Assembly: GCF_000003855.2 (NCBI RefSeq)
Contig: NW_003101674.1
Coordinates: 1,807,656 to 1,871,655 of the forward strand
DNA: 64,000 nucleotides
From: Blastomyces gilchristii SLH14081
Lineage: Eukaryota; Ascomycota; Eurotiomycetes; Onygenales; Ajellomycetaceae
Direction: 5' to 3'
The translations under genes were made by a program, and so were the position numbers. The notes beneath the pieces were generated by a model, which had not been told where the DNA came from, did not search any database, and worked only from the letters and a program-made list of their open reading frames with translations. Shown piece by piece: positions 1 to 12,368 of this stretch (its first letter is position 1; each line of letters begins with the position of its first letter).

Positions 1-3000
1 AGCTCTGTCTCAGAGTATTACTTATAGAGCTTTAAATAGAAAATATAAAAAATAAAATGAATTAATTTCAATTCTGAGAGTAATTTTAACTTATATATCT
101 GTTTATTCATCACTCTTATTACTAGAAAAGATTCTAGTCATCATTCACTAAGCTTCTTATATAGTCTTATTATCTTGATATTCTTTGCTGAAAGAAGTAC
201 TTGATTCTCTATTAAGAACTTTATTAAAAGATGTTTTTAATTATAGTATTCTATCTACTACTTCTAAGTATAGTAAATGCTATTCATCACCTTCTTATGA
301 ATTTTATTTAAAAGTGTCAATCTCACTTTTATTTCTGACACTGAGAGATACTCTATTCTCTGTATCTATTCAATATTCTAACTATCTATTCTTCTCTTTG
401 AAATGTCATCTGTCATGTCACTGTGTAATGAAGAATTATATTCATAATAAGTATAGAAAGAAGATATCTTTAAGATTACATTCTTTACATTACTATACAT
501 AAATTCAGTGATTAGAAGATGTTTAGATCAATTATTCTGATAATATAAACAGAATACTTGAAGATGCTGTTTTAATATCTGATTCTGATATTCAGTCTGA
601 TCATCTGTCTGCAGATGAATTACAGTACTGAGAAGATATTTTATTATAAGATAATAGCAAAAGACTGATCAGTACTTGCTAGTGAAGAGAGATTCTTGAT
701 CTGTTATTAATAATCTTAAAGCACTGTGATCATGAATAATGATATCTAAGAATAGATCAGTCAATTCAGAGACTTTAATCTTTTTATAAGTAGAAATATA
801 TTTTATCATCTTTGTGAAACAGTTAATAATGATCAAAATTAAGTCATATTCTTTGACTCTTGTTAACTTTAGTAGATCAACTATGAAATCTATTAATAGA
901 TTCTATTATAAGTTCTTTGAAACAGACAGTGACATTAACTTACTATATTACTTATACTATGAGATCTTTATTCTTTGACAGATATCATAAGTTTTAATAT
1001 ACTCTTTGACATCTGCTCAGAGCTTGTCTTAAATATATTTATATTTTAAAAGCTTCTCAGTCTTCTCTAACTCAAAGTATTCTGTATGAGAATTATTATG
1101 ATGAATTCTCAATAACTTCTGACACACTGCTCTACTATAAGAGACAAAGACTGAATCATTTAGCAGTAGAAGTTCATATTCTTCTAGTTATCAGTAACTT
1201 GATTTCTTAGTAATATTATCTCATTCAGAGTCTGTCTCTTTTAAGTTTAAACTGAATTCTTTCTTCTTCAACTTCTGAATTTAAGCTGTAGTAGAGATAT
1301 TCTTCTTCTGTAACTTATTAATAAATTTTAAAAGTAGTCAAATTAAAAGATTGTAGACTGTTTCATTCTTTATTAATTTAATGATAGTAAGATATAATAT
1401 AAGAAGCTTATGATCTTCAGTATCAGTTCTCTGTAAAGATCTAGATTTTCTTTCACCTTCTATACTGAGTTATACAGCTGTCTTATCAGTGTCATTTCTG
1501 AGCTTCAGAGAACTTTAATTTCCTGTAGCCAGCTTCTTCTGCAGTGATGACAGAGATTCTCTTATAGAATTCTTCTCTAAATTAATAATATTATAATCAG
1601 ATTATCTAGATAATGTATCAGCAGAATTAAGTCAATCTGAACAGTATTAGATATAGAAATCATACTTCAAAAGCAGCTTTACTCATCTGGCTTAATGTTC
1701 TATCAAGCTCTTTGTTATCAAGAAGTAATGCAGATTTGTATAATCAGTAAGAACTTACACTGAGTACTTACTACTCTGAAGATAATATCATCAGATCTTA
1801 AAGAATTTGATAATTACTAACATCTCTTAATTATGAGTATCATATCTTCTCTGTGTAAGTGATAATTTCTTGAAGAAGAAGATCACTGATCTTCATTCAC
1901 AGTGTCTTATAAACTCTGTAAAAAAGTCTTCTTTCACAGATATTTCATCATCTGTATTCTCAGAAGTAATTATTCTCTAATTCTTTCAATATTGAAAGAT
2001 CTTTAATATCAACTGTGAAAAGATTTCACAGATCTCATTCTTAGATGTATTAGTCTCACACTGACTGAGTAAGTTAGAATTAAAGTGATTCAGCATTATA
2101 ATATCTGTAAAAGTCTGTTTCAATTCTGTAAATACCTGTACAGTGTCTTGAATAAGAGTAAACAGTTCTGTCTTTCTGTCTTTCACACTTCTCTTTAACA
2201 TATCTATAAGAAGAGCAGTAATCTGTGAATATACATAGATGAATCATCTGTAGAAATTAATAAATTCTAGAAATATCTGCATCTTACAGTACATTCACAG
2301 TATCAGTCAGTTCTTAATAACAGAGACTCAGCTTCTGTTCATTGAAATACTATTCATCTCAATAATATAATCTAAGAAATCAATCTTCTGCATGTAGAAT
2401 GAGTATTTTTCAGTATTTGTATAGAGTTAATACTGTCTTAAGTGACTTAATACTTCTCAAACATGAGTATCATATTCTTTCTTTATTTTTAAGAAGATTA
2501 GAATGTCATTCAGATATACTATACAGAAGATGTTAACAAGACTCTGCAGTGTCTCATTTATATAGATCTGAAAGATAACTGAAGTATTATAAAGATTAAA
2601 AGATAAAACAAGATATTTAAAATTATCATACTTGATAAAAAAAGTGATTTTTTAAACATTATCTTCATTAATTCTGATTCTATGATAGATATTCTATATA
2701 TCAATCTTTGAGAATATCTTTACTTCAGATAATCAATCAATCATCTCATTAATTAATAGTAATGAATAGTAATTCTTAACTGTCATGTTATTGAGACCTC
2801 TGTAGTCTATGTATAGACATAGTCTATTATTCTTCTTGAGTATAAAGAGTATAGATGCTTCTGCTGAACTCTTTAATAAGTGTATTCAGTTCTTTGATTG
2901 CACTTTCTTAAGATATTTGTACAGAACATTCAATTTCTTTATAGACAAGTTGTAAAGAGATCTGTATAACACTGTTACACTGTTTTTAAGATGAATCTTA

Positions 3001-3640
3001 TATTATATCTTGATATCAGAAAACTTCACTACTTCTCTTTTTAAAAAGACATTCTTATAATCTATAAAGAGACATTATATTTATTTATCTTTAATAATAA
3101 ATATTACTGTCAATCTTGCAGTGAGAGTGATAACTTCTTTATCTATTCTTAAGTCTCAGTTATCTGCTACACAGTATATCAACTCTATCTTTTTCTCAAG
3201 ATTCTTTTAATAAAACTCTTCAGATTTCTCTATCACTGTCTCTTTATCAGTGAGATGATATCATCACATCTGAGTAACTCAGTTAATAAGAGAATTGTTG
3301 TCTCTCAATTATGAGAGATCTAGAATAATATTCTCATCTGTAATATTAACTGTATAAAGAAGCAGACTGCTTTTCTTCAAGATTTCTTCTGAGTCTGTAA
3401 TCACACACTTCACTTGAATTATGCTAAAACAGTGATACTTTATTTTATTAGTAAATTTTATATAATCTGACAGATCTATCTTCTTTCAACTCTTCATCAA
3501 AGAAAGAAATAGAATATGAAGTTGATATTTACTCTAAAGTTAAGTAGATATCTCACTAATATCTTCTTATTCAGAGTATTCATTGTGATTATAACATGAA
3601 CTCAGAGATATAAGAATTATTAATTCTTTATTTCTTTCTC
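1..3640 (-). pseudogene. Element A pol (protease linker, RT, RNase H, integrase), degraded
   Basis: Conceptual minus-strand translation shows Gypsy pol in order. At about 3300-3340 is the post-protease linker (LDLS-LRDNN-LINWVTQM-like). At about 2788-2825 is an RT motif reading LYIDYRGLN, and at about 2497-2520 the RT catalytic motif reads VYLND where YxDD is expected. RNase H lies at 1986-2201. The integrase zinc module starts near 1105 with HHNNSHTEYF and ends with a Y/C pair (one Cys now Tyr), and the catalytic core begins at IVDLLKLTRVKEYD near 900. Stops are mostly TGA at Trp positions plus TAA/TAG at Gln positions. The frame leaves the window at position 1. It is not functional as it stands. 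Confidence 0.82.
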
Positions 3641-4511
3641 TTCTTTATCTTCTATGAATATATTTGTCAGAAGAGAAATTAACTTTGAGAAGATATCTTC
3701 TCAGTTTCTTTTCTTCTTCAGCTTCTTACAGTCACTAGTATAGTATTTATCAGCTCTGCAGTTAAAACAGAGATCTTTATTAAATCTTTGTTAACATTTC
3801 TTTACAGTAAGTGAAGAATCAGAATACTTAAAATTCTTCTTTATTCATACTGAAGATATCACAGCACTGTTTAGATCTCATCATTGATTGCTTAGAAGAG
3901 GTCTTATTAGTCTTTTTCTCAGAGAATTAATTATTTAAACAGATCTGAGAAGTCAGGTTGATAAGCTCAGTACAATTGATTAATAAACTCTGATACTATA
4001 ATATTATTATTCACATCTTATGAGTCAGCTTCATAAGATAAAGCTGTATCTTTAATTAATTTAAATCATCAGTTAATTTCTCTTAATATTCTTTAAATCT
4101 TATATTGAAATCAGAAGAATTCTTATTATCTTATTAATATAATAAGTTAAATTATTTTACTACTATAAAGCTGTAGTTACAGTAATCTTCAATTTGATTC
4201 AGTAGAAAGTCTTTGAATTTTTCTCAAGTTATAACAGTATTAATATACTCAAGCTTTCTCTTCTTAATAACTCAAGTAGTCACAGAGATGTCTTCAAGAA
4301 GGTTGATAGTATATATTACTCATATCTTATAAGTATTATACTGGCTCATATTAAGGTGAAATTTCTGTTTAAAAATACAGATAAAGCTGTGAAATTCAGA
4401 TAATATATTTCTCTTATATCTTAAAGAATCTCTGATCTTAATCTATCTATCTTTATAATAGATATAGATGTGTAGAGACTGTAGTAGTAATAAAGTAGTT
4501 GAAGAACTCAT
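3641..4511 (-). pseudogene. Element A gag, degraded
   Basis: The minus-strand frame starting at the ATG at 4511 reads MSSSTTLLLLQSL and continues with a typical helical gag body (SQYNTYKIWVIYTINLLEDI, then KKRKLEYINTVITWEKFKDF). Near the end, at 3728-3771, is a retroviral-type zinc knuckle: C-F-N-C, four residues, Tyr where His is expected, four residues, Cys. The His-to-Tyr change is a C-to-T change. Gag binds and packages element RNA. Several internal stops make this a pseudogene. Start and end are approximate. Confidence 0.72.
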
Positions 4512-4702
4512 ATCAAAGTATATAGTAGATTCAGAAATCTCAGATTTCTGTCAGAGTAGAGATATATATACTCTAAAAAATAATATAGAGTTTCTCTCAG
4601 AGAGTGAGATCAGATCAGTCTCAGTATAAGTGTATAAGATTATATCAGTCTGTTCGAGCTTGACTGATTTAAACTTATAATCAGATTAAGTGATTTAAAT
4701 TG

Positions 4703-4869
4703 TGTGGTTCGGAAGAACGTACGACCGTCAGATAATAACGCGGCCGCTTCCGAACTTGCTTACGAATGTGAAGGGGCCATAGCGGCCACTAATTAATTTA
4801 GTGTATGATATATAAGAAGCCGGCATATGCCTGTAATCATACACTGACTCAAGCAACCTTTGAATCACA
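4703..4869 (+). repeat. 5' LTR of element B
   Basis: 167 bp, begins TGTGGTTCGG and ends GAATCACA. It still holds many CpG and CC/GG dinucleotides, unlike the gag that follows. A palindrome reading GGCGTACGCC in the E copy reads GGCATATGCC here (about 4821-4832), so both CpG steps have changed and the palindrome is kept. The bases after the LTR (TCTGATAGCATG) are shared with E and occupy the primer-binding-site position; I do not recognise the tRNA. Confidence 0.92.
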
Positions 4870-5284
4870 TCTGATAGCATGTCTAAAAACTGGTGACAAG
4901 TGCAGGCTTCTCCAGGGCATGATAATTCTGTCTACAAAGTGATTTGTAGTTATTATGCCAGTGTGGTTCTAGAACATCTCAAAAGATAGTGTATAAAGAG
5001 TGATAAGTAAAAGAGCATCTGATTGATGCTGCTTTGCTTATCAGAGGAAAACTTCACATTCAGGTGAATGCCATGTATGAGACATGAACAGATAAGATGT
5101 AAGAAAGAGAATAAGAGTGATGAACTAGATTCAAAGAAGATCACTCTTCACTCAGAGAGATAAAAGAGAGAAGTGATTATCACTGAAGTTGTATAATGAT
5201 AACAGAAATTATATAACAATATAGTGATATAACAATATAGTAATATAATAATAGATATTATACAATCAATAAGAAATCACTGAA
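4870..5284 (+). other. Element B 5' leader, no gene seen
   Basis: Leader between the 5' LTR and gag. It aligns by eye with the E leader at 43090 onward; the E copy carries more C-to-T and G-to-A changes. B keeps several CC/GG doublets here that E has lost. No convincing reading frame. Confidence 0.6.
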
Positions 5285-6795
5285 ATGAATATCTTCTCTA
5301 GTTAATATGAATAACATTCTTCTCTGCTATCTGAACTGAAAGATATGCAGAACCTCTCAGAGAGTTTACTCAAAGCAGTAAGAAAAGCAGCTGAAATCAC
5401 TGAACTGAAATTGAAGCTCTGTATGTATATGAGAATTCTAAATGAGATCAAGGCCTTGTATATGCAGTAGCAGGCTGAGGCAGAAGTCAAACAACAATTG
5501 ATATTCACAGTGAATCAAGTATTCACTATGAAGAACTTCACTGATGCAATTACCATCATCAATAAGAATAGAGAAAACCAGGTCTTAGACTTATAGTGAG
5601 AGATCAAATATTTACACAGATAGATGACTACATCAAACCTGAAGATCTTATCACAATTGATCATGATCTCTTCAGAAGTGTATACATTATTAAAGATCAC
5701 TGTGCAGAATAAGAATCTGAGTATGAAATATATCAAGCTGAGAGATCTGCTGAAATTATCAAGTTTTAATAATAACTGAAAAAATGATGCTGCAATCAGC
5801 TGACTAAGTCAGATGCAATTATATTATCAGATTGAATATAAACTCACAGACAGACAGTTAACAGAATTTTAATCAGTTTTAAGATCTGCTGTGTTTCTAT
5901 GTGAAAAAGTGAAGTCATTATAAATAACTGATAAAAAGATAAATCTTACAGATCTGAAGTAATATTCATTCTCATGAATATGAAATGAGTTTTTCAAATG
6001 AATCTTGCATAACTTTGAGAAAGTGAATATGTAAGATAAGTGTTATGAACACTTCACTGAGTGTAGATAAGTGAGTGATCTTATATTATACTTCACACAC
6101 TTCAGCTTATACTATTTCACATTGAATGAAGAGCTTTCAACATCTTTCTGTTTACAGATCTTTATTCATAATCTTACATCTGAGTTGAGAGTGAAATGAA
6201 AATGCTTAATCTTATAATCAGATATAATGAAAGAAGTGTACAATATTCTCATTGTACAGGAATAAGTGAGTCAATTATAATAGAAAATACTGCAATTGAG
6301 TATATCTCAGCAGAGAATGAGTAATCAGACTTCTACAACATAAGTTACACACTCAGATGCAATGAATCTAGATCTGAATGTTATCACTAAAGTGCTGAAT
6401 TCTCTGAAAAAGAGATTCTCTGAGTGAAAGTCTTGATATTGTGAGCATCAAGCTTGCTTCAACTGCAGATGTCAAAATCATAGTACAAAAGATTACACAC
6501 AGTATACACAGTTAAGAAAAGTAAGAGAGTTAAAAAACTAACAGAATCAGTGAGCTCAGAGACACTCACTGATATTCTATGAAAAGTCTTCAAAGTGAAA
6601 GAGATGCCTGTGTTAGATGACTCTCTGAATTCTGCAAATGTCAAGAGAAAGCAGGCTTCTGAATGAGGTGTGAGTGAGAATGATAAAGCAGACACTCATC
6701 TCAATGTCTTGAGACCTGAAATGTTAATGTATAAGAAGCACTTGAGTAAGAATTAAGAGATGGCTGTAAAAGTGTTAGCAGACACAGAAGCTTCT
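5285..6795 (+). pseudogene. Element B gag to protease active site, degraded and split
   Basis: The plus-strand frame begins around the ATG at 5285. An early helical, leucine-rich segment (SELKDMQNLSESLLKAV) probably forms a coiled coil. The long body ends in a zinc knuckle at about 6453-6500: C-F-N-C, R-C-Q-N, H, S-T-K-D, Tyr where the last Cys is expected. About 90 codons later the frame reads VLADTEAS, a mutated form of the aspartic protease motif D-T-G-A-S with Gly changed to Glu (GGA to GAA). Element C is inserted immediately after these codons and the protease continues at 27363. Internal TGA, TAA and TAG stops are frequent. The uninterrupted equivalent in E is at 50750-50800. Confidence 0.8.
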
Positions 6796-7053
6796 TGTAA
6801 GAAATCCCGCTTCTCGCGGATTCTTTACCCCTATTTCTATCTCTCGCGTAATCAATAGAGTTAGCAGTTCTTGGCTACACACAACTATATAGACTGAAGT
6901 GTGTGAATACTATTCATAACTCAGCTTGAATACTATTATACATTTAACTTCTACATTTTATCTTTCTACTGTGAATACTTCTAGTAGTTAACAGTATATA
7001 TCACATCAAGCTATGAATATCTGAATAATCATCTGTAAGCACTTATTCTTACA
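6796..7053 (+). repeat. 5' LTR of element C
   Basis: 258 bp with perfect 8-bp inverted ends TGTAAGAA / TTCTTACA. The first 55 bases keep CCCGC and CGCGG-type sequence while the rest is depleted, so mutation is uneven within one LTR. Confidence 0.92.
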
Positions 7054-7085
7054 TTTCAAGCTTAGTCAGTCAGTAATCACTTATT

Positions 7086-8215
7086 ATGACTGAAAGAACT
7101 AGAAACTTGCATGCTTCAATCCCTGTGAACTCTACTACAGACACTCAGAAGCAGTCATCTGAATTATAAATAACTTCTATAAAAGAAGTCTCAGAGAACT
7201 TATTAATTACTTACAGAACATCATTCTCTGCATCTGTGACAGAGGAACTCTTCAAACTCATAAATGAATCAATCTCAGTGAAGAACATTCTTGAGCATCT
7301 CTTATAAAATCAAGCTATTTTTCTACAAGAAATGCTTACTGTCTGTAAACATTCTTGAACTGAGTCTCTAGACATAATCTTCAGAGATACTCACAAACTG
7401 AAAAGAAACTTTCTTAAGCTATAATTACTTAAGATCACTTATTCAATCACAATCTATAAAAGCTTTTATAAGTTTGTATTTGAAATTAACTTACAAGCCT
7501 GACTGTGTAATATAAAAGATGAAGAAGCTGTCATCTATGTAATAACAGACCTCTACTACACTGAAGTTAAGAACTAACTGAATTATTTAAAGAATAATCA
7601 TGAGAGATTCTACTGATCTGTTCTCAAGATCTATCTAGAGAATAAGTTAAGAGACTCTGTAAACTGAATACAGAATATCTGAGTCATAATCATTAATATT
7701 AGAAAAAGAGGTGAGAAATCTGATAAAGACTACTCATAATACTTCATGAAATTATGATATAAATTGAGATCTGTGAAAACAGGATTCTGAAATAAGATCT
7801 GAATAATGATATTTATAAAGAGACTGAATAAAGATATATAGAATAAGCTTATTGAGTAAGACTCTAAGTTCTTAACTCTGAAGAAACTGATGACTCTTAT
7901 TCACTGTTTACAGATCACTGTGAGAGTCACAGATCTGTGAAGAGTGAATTATCAATCAGCTCTGTAAGAGTCAGAATAATAGAGAACAGATTTATTAGAA
8001 AAAGATGATAAGATATAGAGAGATTCATGTCTGACTGCTAAGCAGAGAGAAAGAGCTTCACAAGCTTCTGTGAATAGAGTATATAATAGAAAGATTAAGA
8101 AAAAGAGACTCTGCTTCATCTATTCTAAATTAGAACATCTTCATATAAACTGTCTGAATAAATCAAAATAGAAATTTGAAGAGTTATTAACAGAGTCAGT
8201 AACAGTCTTCTTAAG
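7086..8215 (+). pseudogene. Element C gag, degraded
   Basis: Starts at the ATG at 7086 (MTERTRNLHASIPVNSTT), 33 bases after the 5' LTR. It is a gag-like helical protein with many TGA/TAA stops. At about 8110-8155 is a zinc knuckle: C-F-I-Tyr (Cys expected), S-K-L-E, H, L-H-I-N, C. The Cys-to-Tyr change is TGC/TGT to TAT-type, as expected from G-to-A mutation. The end is approximate, because gag and pol may have been separate frames or one polyprotein. Confidence 0.72.
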
Positions 8216-11200
8216 AGTCTTGAAGCTGATATCTGAATCTGTTACTTCTCTAATGAAAATACTTGCTTATAAGAAGAGATCATACTGCAGTGCTGTTGAT
8301 CTGTAAGTATGAGAAGTATTAATAAACTCAGAATCTCAGGTCACTGTAGTGTTTCTAAAGCTCATAAAGTGAATAAGCTGAATGATGAAAACTGGGAATC
8401 TGCTCTTATAATAAGCAGAATGTGAGAACTCAGATCTGAGAGCTGAGAGACTTATAAGAGTTATCTTTGAATTGTAAGATCTCTTTGAAATCTGAAGAAG
8501 ATTTGCAGAAACTGTGATTATTATAAATATTACAGATAATATATACTTAGAACTTGTATAACTTTAAAGATATAATTCACACATAGCTGTTCATGAGTCA
8601 GGTTTATACTTCTGATCAGTGTTAACAGACTTACTTACAAAGATAGAATCAGTTGATACTGTAGAGTTAATTAGAGAAGACAAGCTCATCTATATAATAA
8701 CTTTATAAATATCTGAGAATCTCACAGTCATAGAAACTGAGCTTCAGATATTAGAGAAATACTGAGATCTTGCAGAGATATTCAGCTCAGTAAAGACAGC
8801 TGAGCTTTCTTCTCATTATAAGAAGAATCTGATAATAGATTTAATAGAAGAGCAGAAATTCCTCTGAGAATTAATCTATAAGCTCTCTTATTATGAGACA
8901 GAGATCTTATAGATCTATATAAAGAAGAATCTGAAGAATGACTTTATCTGATCTTCATAGATCTCTGTGAGAGCCTCTATAATATTCATAAAAAAGAAGA
9001 ATAAAAATCTCAGATTATGTGTAGACTACTGTGATCTGAACTTTAAGATAATAAAGAGTTACTATTCTCTATCTCTGATTGAGAATGTGATCAACTATCT
9101 TGCAGAAGCTATTATATTCATATAACTGAATATAATCAATATATATACACAGCTGTAAATACAATCTGAAGATGAATGAAAGACTGTCTTTAGAACTGCA
9201 CTGAGATTGTTTAAATATCTAGTAGTGTCTTTTGATCTGATTAATATCTCTGTGATATTTCAGTCTTTTATTAATAAAACACTTCATATATATCTGAATG
9301 TCTTTGTGATAATATATCTGAATAATGTGATAATGTACTTCATGAAGAAGAAAGAACACACTGAGTATATATGAAGTGTGTTAAAGATCTTAGATAAGAC
9401 AGACCTGTATATTAAGCTTATAAAGTATAACTTCAGTACTTATCAGATTAATTTTCTAGAATATGTAATTACTGCAGATGATATTCAGATGAAATCTTCA
9501 CAGATTGAGACTATTCTATTATGATCAGAGTTAACTAGTATTTATAAGATTCAGATCTTTCTGAGCTTTGTGAATTTCTATAGATAATTTATCTTTGTAT
9601 TTATAAGAATCTTCTTGACTCTTACAGACATACTGAAGAGTGAAAATAAGAAAAAGTTATTCTATGAATAGAGAATGAAAAGATTATTGAGAAGAGAGAA
9701 CTGTGAGAACTTTCTTATTTCAGAAGCTTATAAGATCTTTATAAGATTGAAACAGATATTTACAGATACAGTGATACTGTTTCACTTTGATTTCTTACTC
9801 TTAATCAGATTAGAGATAGATATCTTCTTCTTTACAATTTCAGAAATAGTATTGTAACTACAGTTAAATAAGAACTAAGTTTCAGTGATCTTTTTCTTAT
9901 GAAAGATATAACTTATGAAGATTAACTATAACATTTATAATCAGAAGCTTCATATAATAGTGAAATTCTTTCATCACTGATATCACTACTTTAAGAGCCT
10001 TATAATAGTAATTACTGTTAGAACTGATCATGACAGCTTATAATAGTTTACTTCAATCAAGAAACTCTTATAGTGACAGATTCACTGAGCTCAGAGACTG
10101 GGTGAGTTCTGATTCAAGATAGAATATATTAAGAAAACTAAGAACTCAGTGAATGAACTCTCTTACAGATCAGACTATATTAAGAAGACTAGAACAATAG
10201 ACATAGAGAGACTAGAGAAGACAGAAAAGCTTTACAGAATGCTTAGACTAAGTGTTGTAAAGAGATTGACTGAAGAGTCTCTTAATTTCTTATAAGAGAA
10301 GAGAGAAGAGAAAGAAGAGAAGTCTGTGTAACTACTCTTTATAACACTGAGAGTTAACACTCTGAGAATCTTTATAAGAATTCTTGAAGAGAGTATCTAT
10401 AATCTGAAGAGTTTGCAGATTTTGAGAAGCACTGCAGAAGATCTGATGTAAGAGAAAACAGAGTATAAGTCTTTATAAGATCTTCTATTTAGATTATCTG
10501 AACTATAACTGAAGAATGAATATACTCAGTATATTCAGAAACTGCTTATAATAGAGATTAATTCTGCAGAAATAAAGAATTGAAGAGACTTAAATAATCT
10601 CTTATAAAGAGAGAGCTGAATTTATATACTTATAAATGAGTTTCTATGTATAGAACTTATTAAAAGGCATCATAACTCTGCTCTAACAGATCATTTTACA
10701 GATACTAGAACTCATGAGTTGTTTATAAGATAATACTTCTGATTAAAGATATAAGAACTTATGAAGAAGATAGTGAATTCTTATACTATTTATCAGAATT
10801 CATAGATAGTATAATTCAGATTATATAAAGAACTTACTTCTCTACTTATTCTGCAGAAATCTTGAGAACAGCTAGAAATAAATACTTTTATAAGTCTCTC
10901 TGAAAGTAAGAATATATATGATACCTGCTTTGACAGTGTGCTGATAATAGTGAATTACTTTATTAAGATAACACACTTTATACTCATCTGTAAGAACTTG
11001 AAGTTAAAGAATTTAGCTTATATCTTTATCTGTGATGTGATCTGATTGCATGAATTATCTGTGAATATTATCTCAGATAGAGAATTAATCTTTATAGAAG
11101 TATTCTAATCTGATCTGATAACTATACTGAAGATCTCATGAGATCTAAGTATGACTTTTTATTAACAGACAGATGATCAGATAGAACATCTGATAAGTAT

Positions 11201-12059
11201 ATTAAAAAGTATCTGCAGTACTTTGTCAATTACAATTAAAATAACTAAATATATTGATTATCACTTATAAAGTTTATATATAACAACTTAATACATATCA
11301 GTACAGATAAAATCCTCTTTAAAATACTCACTGAGACTTATCTGTAAATAATCTTGATGAACTTATAAGAGTATACTATAGAGTATGATGATGCTCATGA
11401 ATAGACTGAGAGAATTCAGAAGATTCAGGAGAAAGTCTGTGAATTCTTGAGAAAGGCTTAAGAGTATCAGAAGAGATACTATGACTTCAAGCATATTATA
11501 AAGAGTTTCAAGAAAGATGATAGAGTCTGACTGAGTCTAGAAAATATCATTACACAGAGATCTAGTAAGAAGCTGAATCTCTTATGAATAGAGTCTTATA
11601 AGATTATAGAGAAAGTTAGCTCACAGTTCTACAGATTAGAACTGTTATCTGAGTTATAGATATATAATATTTTTCATATCTCTTTACTCTGCAAATATAA
11701 GAAATTCTTAGAAGAGAATTCTGTGACTTATCACTCTGTTCACAAAGCACTAGAGAGTAAAAGAGAATATCAGATTAAAGAGATTATTGACTCAGAGAAG
11801 TGAGATTATAAGCTCTGATTCAAGATTCAGTGATAAGAATATTCTGATAAGATAAATAAGTTCACTTAAGAATTATCTGAGCAGATAAGATATCTGCAGA
11901 AGCTGAGATATGACTTCTATACTATAAATTCTGATAAGTCAGAATAATGCAGTCTTTGCTAAGAATCTGATTATAATAAAGATATTAACACTGTTATTTA
12001 TAAATTCTAGTCTATAAGATAATGAGTTTCTACTGAGATGAACAGTTTGCAGTGTATAT
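8216..12059 (+). pseudogene. Element C pol with C-terminal chromodomain-like segment, degraded
   Basis: Plus-strand domains in order: RT motif LRLCVDYCDLN at about 9010-9045; RT catalytic motif as IYLNN (YxDD expected) at about 9317-9330; RNase H from about 9675 (FHFDFLLL) with its C-terminal part near 10020-10180; integrase zinc module HHNSALTDHF near 10670; integrase core DSVLIIVNYF near 10930 and SDRELIF near 11080. At about 11770-11950 the frame reads like a chromodomain: an EYQIKEIIDSE segment, then FKIQ followed by W/K/GY-type positions now stops. Such domains direct chromoviruses to heterochromatin. The 3' end is cut by element F at 12060. Stops are mostly TGA. Not functional. Confidence 0.78.
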
Positions 12060-12368
12060 TGTAAGAGGCCTACGCCGAATAGATCAGTATAATATTGATA
12101 GATCTTATATAACAAAGATAAAAACGTTAGAGAAGGAAAGAAAGACAAAGTGCAAGAATTAGTGATTGAGATGGATATTTATACACGTATGTGGTGGTGT
12201 ATGTGGTGGAGCTTCGGGGTGGAAGAATATACGCGCGTTCGTAGCAGCTGAGGATCAGCAATCAAGAATGGCTGAGAATCAGAGCATATACATTCAAGAA
12301 TGAAGCAGTTGAAATCTGTGAAGTGTAACAGAATAGTCCATATAATTGATCAGGCGCAGCCCGTCACA
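12060..12368 (-). repeat. 3' LTR of element F
   Basis: 309 bp. In sense orientation it begins TGTGACGGGCTGCGCC and ends GGCCTCTTACA. Next to the terminus is a perfect hairpin (CGGGC, TGC, GCCCG in the G copy), here slightly mutated. It retains more CpG and GG than the coding region. Confidence 0.92.

Larger units (their letters stand above)
1..4702 (-). mobile_element. Element A: Ty3/Gypsy LTR retrotransposon, mutated, 3' end outside window
   Basis: Read on the minus strand, this block carries gag, protease linker, reverse transcriptase, RNase H and integrase in Gypsy order, from 4511 down to 1. The integrase tail and 3' LTR lie beyond position 1. The element is interrupted at 4702 by element B and resumes at 34028 (TSD ATTG at 4699-4702 and 34028-34031), so its 5' leader and probable 5' LTR are at 34028-34543. 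All frames are broken by C-to-T changes. It is the oldest layer of the left nest, because every other left-block element lies inside it. Confidence 0.88.

Noticed and set aside
8216..12059. Use of TGA as a Trp codon (mitochondrial or alternative code)
   Set aside because: Reading TGA as Trp restores many frames, but TAA and TAG also interrupt them at Gln positions, catalytic residues are lost, and the intact host gene has normal features. C-to-T decay explains all of it.
12060..12368. tRNA or structured RNA for the GC-rich hairpin sequence
   Set aside because: The hairpin is part of an LTR found at both ends of F and G with TSDs; no cloverleaf or anticodon arm found.
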